From an uncultured Verrucomicrobiota bacterium (GTDB taxonomy: Bacteria; Verrucomicrobiota; Verrucomicrobiia; Opitutales; Opitutaceae), in the NCBI GenBank assembly GCA_903898675.1, contig CAIUGM010000031.1:186001-250000 (forward strand): a DNA stretch of 64,000 nt. Reading direction: 5' to 3'. A program made the translations under genes and the position numbers. Below are positions 57,520-64,000 of this stretch, one piece after another (positions within the stretch are counted from its first letter, which is position 1; each line of letters begins with the position of its first letter). A model generated the notes under the pieces. That model had not been told where the DNA came from and ran no database searches. It worked only from the letters and a program-made list of their open reading frames with translations.

Positions 57520-58659
57520 ATGTCCGAATCCTCCATCCTCAACAACGCCGCCCGGATCCTGCAGCTCGTCGCCGCCGGCACGCCGGCCGACGTGGCGCTG
57601 CGTGAGTCACTCACGCAGGACCGCCACTTCACCGCGCCGCTCGAACGCCGCAGCATCAGCCGCGCCGTCTTCACGTATTATCGCTGGCGGCGCTGGCTGA
57701 AGGACAGCGACTCCGCCCAGAAGCAACTCGCCGCCGCCCTCGCCCTGCAGGAACGCTTCAACAAGGACGCCAACAGCATCAAGCCCGAGGCCCTCGCCGC
57801 CCGCGCCGTGCCCGACTGGTTAAAGGCGGAGATGGATGACGTTCCTGTTGCCTGGCTATCCCAGCTCCAGCGCGAGCCCGTCCTCTGGATCCGCACCAAA
57901 CAAGGCCTCGAATCAAAAGTCACCGCCGACCTCAAAACCTGTGTTCCGGCTGGATTGGCCGCCTACCGTCCACCGTCCACCGCCTACCGCTACACCGGCC
58001 TCACCGATCTCTACCGCACTCCCGGCTTCCAAGGCGGCGAATTCGAAATCCAGGACCTTGCCTCGCAGCTCGTCGGCCACGCCGCCAACCCGCAGCCCGG
58101 CGAAACCTGGTGGGACGCCTGCGCCGGCGAGGGCGGCAAGTCGATGCACCTCTCCGACCTGATGCAGAACAAGGGCCTGCTCTGGGTCAGCGACCGTTCG
58201 TTGCGCCGGCTCGCGAAGCTCAAGGAGCGTGCGGCCCGCGGCAAGGTTTTCAACTTCCGCGCCGCGCCGTGGGAAGGCGGCGTCAACCTGCCGACCAAGA
58301 CCAAGTTTGACGGCATCCTCCTCGACGCCCCCTGCAGCGGCATCGGCACCTGGCAGCGCAACCCGCACGCCCGCTGGACCGCCCAGCCCACGGATGTTCA
58401 CGAGCTCGCCGCGGTGCAGCTGAAGCTGCTCAACCACGTCGCCGGCTCCCTGAAACCCGGCGGCCGCCTGGTCTACGCCGTCTGCACCCTCAGCCGCGCC
58501 GAGACGACCGGGGTCGCCGACGCCTTCACCGCCGCGCATCCCGAACTCGAGCCTGCGCCTCTCTCATCGCTCAACTCCCTGCAATCTTCTCTCGTGCTCT
58601 GGCCCCAGGACCTCAACGCCAACGGCATGTTCATCGCGGCATGGAAACGGAAGCTTTAA
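57520..58659 (+). CDS. RsmB/NOP2-family RNA cytosine-5 methyltransferase
   Basis: 379 residues. An N-terminal helical domain (about 1-110) is followed by the SAM-binding core (WWDACAGEGGKSMHLS), catalytic-PC motif LLDAPCSGIGTWQRNP and the second catalytic Cys in YAVCTLSRAE. It probably methylates rRNA. Residues around 57960-57990 (YRPPSTAYRY) look repeat-derived (phrase ACCGTCCACCGTCCACC). The stop codon TAA (58657-58659) touches the next repeat. Confidence 0.9.
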   Translation: MSESSILNNAARILQLVAAGTPADVALRESLTQDRHFTAPLERRSISRAVFTYYRWRRWLKDSDSAQKQLAAALALQERFNKDANSIKPEALAARAVPDWLKAEMDDVPVAWLSQLQREPVLWIRTKQGLESKVTADLKTCVPAGLAAYRPPSTAYRYTGLTDLYRTPGFQGGEFEIQDLASQLVGHAANPQPGETWWDACAGEGGKSMHLSDLMQNKGLLWVSDRSLRRLAKLKERAARGKVFNFRAAPWEGGVNLPTKTKFDGILLDAPCSGIGTWQRNPHARWTAQPTDVHELAAVQLKLLNHVAGSLKPGGRLVYAVCTLSRAETTGVADAFTAAHPELEPAPLSSLNSLQSSLVLWPQDLNANGMFIAAWKRKL

Positions 58660-59501
58660 ACGCGGAGGGCGCGAAGGACGCGGAGAAAACCCTTTTGCCG
58701 GACTCCGCGCCCTCCGCGTCCTCCGCGTTGCATAAAATCACCGGCGAAACCGTCCGCGATGACTTCAACGCCATCAACACGGTGCTGCATTACACCCGGG
58801 CCGCGCATTTCATCGGCCTCTGGAAATCCGAACTAGCGCTGATCGAGCGCTATTTCCCGGAAAAGTCCGCGCGCCTGCTTGAGGCCGGCTGCGGCGCCGG
58901 CCGGGTGGCCGTCGGACTCTGGCACCAGGGTTATCGTGATATCACCGCCTTCGATTTCGCCTCCGAGCTGATCGAGCAGGCCGGGAGCCTTGCGCAGGAA
59001 CAAGGCATCACGGGAATCAATTTCCTCCAAGCGGACGCCACCCGGTTGTCCGACTCTCACCTCTCAGCTCTCAACTCTCAACTTAGCTTATTTGACGGCG
59101 CGCTCTTCATGTTCAACGGCCTGATGCAAATCCCCGGGCGCGAGCACCGCCGGACCGCGATGCGGGAACTGCACCGGGTCTGCCGGCCGGGGGCGCATTT
59201 CATTTTCACCACGCATGACCGCGAGGATCCCAAGGACCTGAAGGAATGGGCCAAGGAGGCGGAACGCTGGGCCAGGGGGGAACAGAATCCGCGCCTGCTG
59301 GAGTTCGGCGACCGTTATTTCAGCGACGAGACCGGCAATACCTTCATGCACCTGCCCGACCGGAAAGAGGTGCTTGAGGACCTGGCGGCGACCGGCTGGA
59401 CGCACGTCCATGACACGACGCGCAACGAACTCGCGAGTGAAACGCCGAAGGTCCGGAACTTCTCCGACAACTGCCGGTTCTGGGTGGCAAAAAAGAACTA
59501 G
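58641..59501 (+). CDS. Class I SAM-dependent methyltransferase with repeat-coded N-terminus
   Basis: 286 residues. The SAM-binding motif is LLEAGCGAGRVAVGLW; ELHRVCRPGAHFIFTTHDRED is a typical second region. The first 30 residues (METEALNAEGAKDAEK ...) are encoded by the palindrome at 58659-58729; a TTG at 58731 would start after it. Residues about 142-148 (HLSALNSQ) come from another repeat phrase (59064-59083). It overlaps the RsmB-like gene by 19 bases. Substrate unknown. Confidence 0.85.
   Translation: METEALNAEGAKDAEKTLLPDSAPSASSALHKITGETVRDDFNAINTVLHYTRAAHFIGLWKSELALIERYFPEKSARLLEAGCGAGRVAVGLWHQGYRDITAFDFASELIEQAGSLAQEQGITGINFLQADATRLSDSHLSALNSQLSLFDGALFMFNGLMQIPGREHRRTAMRELHRVCRPGAHFIFTTHDREDPKDLKEWAKEAERWARGEQNPRLLEFGDRYFSDETGNTFMHLPDRKEVLEDLAATGWTHVHDTTRNELASETPKVRNFSDNCRFWVAKKN
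58659..58729. repeat. Inverted repeat, 'NAEGAKDAE' class
   Basis: Left arm AACGCGGAGGGCGCGAAGGA (58659-58685), right arm ends GCGTCCTCCGCGTT (58703-58729). It spans the end of the RsmB-like gene and the N-terminal codons of the methyltransferase. Confidence 0.9.
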
Positions 59502-59533
59502 CCCAAACGCGGCGGGTGCGTAAGGTGCCGGGC

Positions 59534-60019
59534 ATGAAATTTCTACCCCTGCTGGCGGTCCTGGCCGCGACCGTGGCGCTGCGCGCCGAGCCCGAGTACC
59601 CGAAGATGGGCCCCGATATCTTCGACCCCAAGGCCCAGGGCTCCGCCCAGATCATCGCCGCCCTGACCCAGGCCAAGGCTGAGCAAAAGAATGTGCTGCT
59701 GATGTTCGGCGCCAACTGGTGTGTCTGGTGCCACCGCCTGAAGAACACGATGGATACCGACGCAACCGTGGCGCAGACCCTGAACAAGAACTACATTCTG
59801 GTCCTCATCGACGTGAACATGCGCCACGGCATCAAGCGCAACTCCGACGTCAACGACCGCTACGGCAATCCCATCCACGAGGGTCTGCCGGTGCTCGTGG
59901 TCCTCGACGGCAAGGGCCGGCAGCTGACGACGCAGGAAAGCGGCGCCCTCGAGGAAGGTGAAGGCCATTCGCCCGCGAAGGTGAATGCGTTCCTGCTGCA
60001 GTGGGCGCCGAAGGCTTGA
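59534..60019 (+). CDS. Exported thioredoxin-like protein (CVWC)
   Basis: 161 residues with a signal peptide (about 1-17, LRA|EPE), followed by a thioredoxin fold with ANWCVWCHRLKNTM: active-site CVWC instead of the usual CGPC. Similar 'thioredoxin_7/DUF255-like' proteins often act in periplasmic thiol chemistry. The end LPVLVVLDGKGRQL is typical. The real start at 59534 (after a weak upstream Met) is chosen. It converges on the acetyltransferase with a perfect palindrome between. Confidence 0.88.
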   Translation: MKFLPLLAVLAATVALRAEPEYPKMGPDIFDPKAQGSAQIIAALTQAKAEQKNVLLMFGANWCVWCHRLKNTMDTDATVAQTLNKNYILVLIDVNMRHGIKRNSDVNDRYGNPIHEGLPVLVVLDGKGRQLTTQESGALEEGEGHSPAKVNAFLLQWAPKA

Positions 60020-60040
60020 GGGAGGGCTCCATTGGCCCTG

Positions 60041-60099
60041 ATGTGGGAGCGAGCTTGCTCGCGACTGCCTGAATGTCGCGAGCAAGCTCGCTCCCACAT
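60041..60099. repeat. Perfect 25-bp palindrome, Pseudomonas-REP-like
   Basis: TGTGGGAGCGAGCTTGCTCG... and its exact complement are separated by a 9-base loop (60066-60074). It lies between two convergent genes and could end both transcripts. The phrase is well known as a REP in Pseudomonas. Confidence 0.93.
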
Positions 60100-60109
60100 C
60101 GATCACCCC

Positions 60110-60709
60110 TTACTTTAGCAGCCTCTCTTCCAGCCGCGCCTTCACCGCCGGCCACTCCGCGGTCGTGAGGCTGAACATCGCGGTGTTGCGCACGAAGCCG
60201 TGGCTGTACGTCTGGTAATTGCGCAGGATCCCCTCGAAGGTGCAGCCGAGCCGGGCGATCGCGGCCCGGGACCGGGCGTTGCGCTCGTCGGTCTTGAGCT
60301 GGACGCGCACCGCGCCGTGCTCGTCGAAGGCGTGCCGCAGCATCAGGTACTTGGCCTCGGTGTTGACGGCGGTGCGGTGAAACTCCGGGTCGATCCAGGT
60401 CCAGCCGATCTCAAGCGCGCGGTGCGCCCGGCGGATATCCAGGAACCGGGTCGTGCCGACCACGCGGCCGTCGCTTGAGCGGACGGTCGCAAACGCCACC
60501 TCATTGCCCGCCTGCTGGCCGAGCAGGGCGTCGTCGATCCATTTTTCCACGTCACGCACCTGCGCGAACTGTGCGATCGTCAGGTAAGTCCAGATGTCCG
60601 GATCCCGGCTGGCCGCAAACAGCCCCTCGGCATGCCGTCGCGCCAGCGGCTCCAGGCGCACGTGCCGGCCGTTGAGCTGCACGGGCTGGGGATCGAAATT
60701 CGGTTGCAC
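60110..60709 (-). CDS. GNAT-family N-acetyltransferase (RimJ-like)
   Basis: 199 residues. Starts with 'VQLNGRHVRLEPLARRHAEGL', carries the motif FLDIRRAHRALEIGWTWIDPEFHRTAVNTEAKYLML and VRVQLKTDERNARSRAAIARLGCTFEGI, all typical of RimJ/RimL-like acyltransferases that modify protein N-termini or small amines. The second strand GIGW/W gap is absent, but the arginine-rich pantothenate loop is present. Substrate unknown. Confidence 0.88.
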   Translation of the reverse strand: MQPNFDPQPVQLNGRHVRLEPLARRHAEGLFAASRDPDIWTYLTIAQFAQVRDVEKWIDDALLGQQAGNEVAFATVRSSDGRVVGTTRFLDIRRAHRALEIGWTWIDPEFHRTAVNTEAKYLMLRHAFDEHGAVRVQLKTDERNARSRAAIARLGCTFEGILRNYQTYSHGFVRNTAMFSLTTAEWPAVKARLEERLLK

Positions 60710-60836
60710 GACCCCAGTTTGCGGCGGCCCGGCCCCAGCCCAAGCCTGAATCAGTCGGACTAAGGCACAGTAGCAGGTTTAATTGAAACCAAGTTGTCAG
60801 CCTTGCCCCGGCGCCTTCCGGCAACAAGCTGACTCC

Positions 60837-61685
60837 ATGTCATCGTTGCTCACTGACCGCGCCCTGTTGTGGATCGGCGCCCTGCTCTACCTGGCGGGTT
60901 TCCTCACCGGCCTGATCGGCCTGACCCGGCGCCAGCCGTCCACCGGCCTCCGGACCCTGCTGAACGCCCTGCTCGTGGGCGGCTGGATTTTTCAATGGAT
61001 GGGGCTGTACCAGCGCGGCCTGGCCGGCCGGGGCTGCCCGCTGGGCAACGTGTTCGAGATCGTCCAATTCGTCGCCTGGTCCGCGATGCTCCTGTACTTC
61101 TTTGTCGGCACCGCGTTCCGCGTCAGCCTGCTCGGCCTTTTCACCGCCGGCTACGCGGCCAGCCTGGCGCTGGTTTCCCTTTTGATTCCGCAATGGGACC
61201 TGGTGCGCGGGCAGAAATTCTTCGGCGACAACCCCTGGATCGAGGTGCACGCCGCCCTCGCCGTCTTCAGTTACGGGGTGTTCGGCCTGCTGGCGCTCAC
61301 TTCGATCATGCAGCTGCTGCAAAACTGGAGCCTGAAAAACAAGCGGCTCAACGGCCTGTTCTGGTTCCTCCCGTCGGTGGTCCAGCTCGAGCAGATCAAC
61401 TACCGCCTGGTGCTGCTCGGCGTGGTGCTGCTGACGATCTCCCTCGGCGTGGGCGCCTCGTGGTGGGTGCGCAACACCGACACCGTGCACCTGCCGAAGC
61501 TCATGGTCACGGTCGGCGTGTGGCTGGCATACCTGACCGTGCTGGTCCTGCGCTGGCGCGGGCGGCTGGTCTCGGTGCGCTTTGCCTGGGTCTGCGTGGG
61601 CCTGTTCATCCTGGCGCTGCTTTCCCTGGGACCGGTCAACTCCAACCGGAACAGCTACCGCCCGGTCACCCTCACGCCGCGCTGA
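60837..61685 (+). CDS. Cytochrome-c-assembly/HemX-like membrane protein
   Basis: 282 residues with about eight hydrophobic segments and the CcsA/HemX core (GNVFEIVQFVAWSAMLLYFF, HAALAVFSYGVFGLLAL). The WxWxx tryptophan-rich motif of classic CcsA is replaced by MGLYQRG and SLGVGASWW. It is three bases from hemA, an arrangement seen in Bacillus where HemX tunes HemA level. Role inferred from that context. Confidence 0.85.
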   Translation: MSSLLTDRALLWIGALLYLAGFLTGLIGLTRRQPSTGLRTLLNALLVGGWIFQWMGLYQRGLAGRGCPLGNVFEIVQFVAWSAMLLYFFVGTAFRVSLLGLFTAGYAASLALVSLLIPQWDLVRGQKFFGDNPWIEVHAALAVFSYGVFGLLALTSIMQLLQNWSLKNKRLNGLFWFLPSVVQLEQINYRLVLLGVVLLTISLGVGASWWVRNTDTVHLPKLMVTVGVWLAYLTVLVLRWRGRLVSVRFAWVCVGLFILALLSLGPVNSNRNSYRPVTLTPR

Positions 61686-61688
61686 ACG

Positions 61689-62738
61689 ATGGAAACCCCA
61701 CCATCGATCCTCTTCCAACTCGGCGCCAGCCACCATACCGCCCCGCTGGCGGTGCGCGAGAAACTGGCCATCAGCCAGGACCGCGCCGATGACCTTGCCG
61801 CCCGCCTGCGCCTGATCACCGGCGTACGCGAGTTCGCCCTCGTGAACACCTGCAACCGCGTCGAGCTCTATGGCGTGGTGCAGCACCCGGCCATCTTCGC
61901 CTCGCTCCGGGAAGCCCTGTGCGCCGTCACCGGCTGCACCCCGGCCGAGCTGGATTCGGCCGTCTCCCTGCGCCAGAACCACGACGCCATCGCGCATCTT
62001 TTCGCCGTCGCCTCCGGCCTCGACTCCCAGATCGTCGGCGAGACGGAAATCCTCGGGCAGGTGAAAGAGGCCTACGACGGCGCGCTGGAGAAACGCTGGA
62101 CCGGGCCGGTCCTCAACCGCGTCTTCCAGAAAACCTTCCAGGCCGCCAAGCACATCCGCACCAACACCGCCATCGGCGCCGGGCAGGTCAGCATCGCGAC
62201 CGTCGCGGTCGACCTGGCCGGCCGGATCTTCGGCGAGCTGGCCGGCACCCGCATCCTCGTCGTCGGGGCCGGTGAGATCGGCCTGAAGACCGTGCAGGCC
62301 TTCCAGAGCCGGGGCGCCACCTCGATCACCGTCGCCAGCCGCACCCTCGCCCGGGCGGAGGAAGCGGCCTCCCTCGCCGGCGGCTGGGCCCTGAGCCTCG
62401 CGGAACTGCCCGAGGCCGTGGCCAACGCCGACATCATCGCCAGCTCGACCTCGTCGCCCGATTTTGTCCTGACCCGCGAGATGCTCGCCGCCGCCATCAA
62501 GCGCCGCCCCGCCCGGCCGCTCTTCCTGATGGACCTGGCGCTGCCGCGCGACGTCGACCCCGCCGCCGCCCAGCTGGCGAACGTCTTCCTCTACAACCTC
62601 GACGATCTCGCGGAAATCGCGGAGCAAAACATCGCCCACCGCGAAGCCGAGGTGGCCCGTTGCCACGCGATCCTCGCCGAGCGCACCGCCGCGTTGTGGC
62701 CGCAAGTGTCGCACTCGCTGAATCAGGGGAAACCCTGA
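61689..62738 (+). CDS. hemA: Glutamyl-tRNA reductase, short form
   Basis: 349 residues. The catalytic cysteine is in LVNTCNRVELYG (C58 by count near the end of strand 1), the substrate-binding SQIVGETEILGQVKEAY follows, then a Rossmann domain ILVVGAGEIGLKTVQAF. Most GluTRs are about 410-430 residues with a helical dimerisation domain; here that domain is cut to about 30 residues (HREAEVARCHAI ...), as in some chlamydiae. It makes glutamate-1-semialdehyde for haem. It ends inside a small GAAA hairpin. Confidence 0.93.
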   Translation: METPPSILFQLGASHHTAPLAVREKLAISQDRADDLAARLRLITGVREFALVNTCNRVELYGVVQHPAIFASLREALCAVTGCTPAELDSAVSLRQNHDAIAHLFAVASGLDSQIVGETEILGQVKEAYDGALEKRWTGPVLNRVFQKTFQAAKHIRTNTAIGAGQVSIATVAVDLAGRIFGELAGTRILVVGAGEIGLKTVQAFQSRGATSITVASRTLARAEEAASLAGGWALSLAELPEAVANADIIASSTSSPDFVLTREMLAAAIKRRPARPLFLMDLALPRDVDPAAAQLANVFLYNLDDLAEIAEQNIAHREAEVARCHAILAERTAALWPQVSHSLNQGKP

Positions 62739-62740
62739 TT
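62721..62740. promoter_or_regulatory. GNRA hairpin at the end of hemA
   Basis: AATCAGGG-GAAA-CCCTGATT, a perfect 8-bp stem, overlaps the last codons and TGA (62736-62738). No T-run follows, so it is not a normal terminator. Confidence 0.8.
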
Positions 62741-62754
62741 GGGCGTTTTCACCG

Positions 62755-62804
62755 GGAGGGACGGTCTCCTGACCGTCCGCGGCCCGTCGGGAGACGGGCC
62801 CTCC
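62755..62804. repeat. GGAGGG...CCCTCC double hairpin
   Basis: GGACGGTC-TCCT-GACCGTCC and GGCCCGTC-GGGA-GACGGGCC lie side by side inside a GGAGGG/CCCTCC outer stem. It lies between convergent hemA and lpxB and can serve both as terminator. The phrase is common in verrucomicrobial genomes (from memory). Confidence 0.85.
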
Positions 62805-62818
62805 ACCGACACCTCCAT

Positions 62819-63976
62819 TTACCCCAACTGACCCGCCAGCCAGTCCGCCGCCGTGCCCTGTGCAGGTTCGTGCAATAATTCCCACAGGCGCTTCGACTGC
62901 TGCTGCGTCTTCTCCCGCCGTGCCGGATCGTTGAGGCATTCACGCAACTGCGCGGCCAACGCTTCGGGCGTCGCCGCGCCCTGGATGAACTCGGGATACA
63001 TTGGCTCCTTGAGCAGCAGGTTCGCGATACCGATGTACTCCACCTTCACCAGCAACCGACCGAGAAAATAAGTCAGGGGATCCGTGCGGTAGGTTAGCGC
63101 CCCAGGAATCCCGGCGAGCGCGCAGTGCATCGACATCGTCCCACTCGCCGTCAGCACTGCCGACGCCGCGACCGGCCCATCCAATCCTGTGCGCCGCAAT
63201 GAAACGCCCGCCGGCGGATTCGCGGCCTGCAGCACGGAGAGAATCTCATCACCCGGATAAAGCACCACCGCCTCACGGCCCGGGTTGGCCAGTCGATAGG
63301 CTTCCAACAGGACAGGAAAAATCCGCGCCACCACCTGCTTCCGGCTGCCGGGCAGCAGGAGCACCGGCCCTGCCGGATCAAACGCCACCGGCGCCGCATA
63401 CTCAGGCGCCACGAACGGGTGTCCGACGAATTGCACGGACAGAGCCGTATCCGCATAACACGCGGCCTCGAAGGGAAAGATCGACGCGAGGCCATCAAGA
63501 TGCCGCGCCATTTCAAATCGACGCCCCGCGCGTGAGGCCCAGATCTGCGGGCTGATGTAGTATAAGGTTTTCGTTGGACCGCCGGCCTTGGCCGAGTAGC
63601 CCCGCTCAAACAGCCCGCTCGCAATCCGCAGATTCAGGCCGGAGGAATCGACAAAGCAGACCGCGCGCGGCCGGTACTCGCCCACCCAGCGGACGACCTC
63701 CGCAATCAGCCGGCGATAGAACGACAGCTTACTCAGCACCGCGAAGCCCATGCTGGATGAAGCCGTCAGGTCGACCAGGAGCTGCGCCCCCGCCGCCGCC
63801 AGCCGCGGCCCGCCGAGCGCGCAGACCTTCAACCCGGGATGCTGCGCGAGCAACTCGCGCAGCACCCGCGCCGCATGCTCATCGCCTGAATGCTCCCCGG
63901 CGACGATCAGCAGATCGACCGGGCCGGGCGAAGGTGCCGGCAGCACTGGCGATAGCGTCTTGGATTCAACCGTCAT
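62819..63976 (-). CDS. lpxB: Lipid-A-disaccharide synthase
   Basis: 385 residues of the GT-B fold. DLLIVAGEHSGDEHAARVLREL at the N-terminus, VDSSGLNLRIA, YYISPQIWASRAGR, LLLPGSRKQVVARIFPVLLEAY and ASGTMSMHCALAGIPGALTYRTDPL are LpxB signatures. It joins two UDP-diacylglucosamine derivatives to make the lipid A disaccharide at the inner membrane. This confirms a lipid-A outer membrane. Upstream (63979-64000) begins another NHRDTE-class repeat arm. Confidence 0.96.
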   Translation of the reverse strand: MTVESKTLSPVLPAPSPGPVDLLIVAGEHSGDEHAARVLRELLAQHPGLKVCALGGPRLAAAGAQLLVDLTASSSMGFAVLSKLSFYRRLIAEVVRWVGEYRPRAVCFVDSSGLNLRIASGLFERGYSAKAGGPTKTLYYISPQIWASRAGRRFEMARHLDGLASIFPFEAACYADTALSVQFVGHPFVAPEYAAPVAFDPAGPVLLLPGSRKQVVARIFPVLLEAYRLANPGREAVVLYPGDEILSVLQAANPPAGVSLRRTGLDGPVAASAVLTASGTMSMHCALAGIPGALTYRTDPLTYFLGRLLVKVEYIGIANLLLKEPMYPEFIQGAATPEALAAQLRECLNDPARREKTQQQSKRLWELLHEPAQGTAADWLAGQLG

Positions 63977-63978
63977 GA

Positions 63979-64000
63979 ATTAACCACAGAGACACGGAGG
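63979..64000. repeat. Left arm of an 'NHRDTE' repeat at the window edge
   Basis: TTAACCACAGAGACACGGAGG matches the arm at 4200 and is cut by the window end; its partner would lie outside. Confidence 0.7.

Noticed and set aside
60840-62939. 699-residue minus-strand ORF
   Set aside because: Antisense to the hemX-like gene and hemA; low-complexity and no domain.

Overview
The window is GC-rich, densely coded DNA from the chromosome of a Gram-negative bacterium: it has lpxB, several outer-membrane barrels and a TonB-type receptor. Gene content, a short Chlamydia-like HemA, paired RNases HII and HIII, and many intergenic palindromes of the kind that translate as 'NHEGHEEHE' or 'NAEGAKDAE' suggest Verrucomicrobiota, probably Opitutaceae. 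This assignment is inference; no rRNA gene is present. I see no tRNA, CRISPR array, prophage or transposase.

Layout. 1-1410: end of a DUF885 protein and a HupE/UreJ nickel permease. 1492-14237 (minus strand): a complete urea module in the order porin, urtABCDE, ureABC, ureEFGD, with hairpins after the porin and after urtA. A divergent TorF-like outer-membrane gene follows at 14501; the shared upstream region carries two oppositely facing sigma-54-like -24/-12 elements. 15407-18729: HTH protein, sucC, a VOC gene, sucD. 18786-19425: a possible non-coding transcript and a small integrase-N-terminus-like ORF between terminators. 19486-26505 (minus): a very long Sel1/coiled-coil/LysM envelope protein interrupted by a frameshift, an ATP-grasp-like protein, and prfB with its programmed +1 frameshift. 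26613-31584: membrane protein, GDP-fucose synthase, FMN reductase, valS. 31767-38320 (minus): exopolysaccharide locus (NtrC-type regulator, glycosyltransferase-like membrane protein, outer-membrane barrel, Wzc-like kinase). 38461-42416: two exported proteins, gltD, an NtrB-like kinase. 42481-48183 (minus): TonB receptor, YncE-like propeller and two-component system, apparently one operon. 48262-51170: rnhB, rnhC, mutY. 51405-53430: DUF1801 protein, TIM-barrel protein, rpsU. 53700-60019: dnaE, RsmB-like and class I methyltransferases, thioredoxin-like protein. 60110-63976: acetyltransferase, hemX-like gene, hemA, lpxB.

How the parts fit: urea would cross the outer membrane through the porin, be captured by UrtA, imported by UrtBCDE and split by urease, whose nickel centre is built by UreDEFG with nickel probably brought in by the HupE/UreJ permease. 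The ammonium would feed glutamate synthesis, to which gltD contributes.

The most unusual features are genome-scale: (1) a dense population of palindromic 'phrase' repeats, some of which are translated inside or at the ends of genes (dnaE, two methyltransferases, ureB); (2) start codons preceded by C/T-rich leaders with almost no Shine-Dalgarno sequence, although a Shine-Dalgarno-like element is kept inside prfB for frameshifting.
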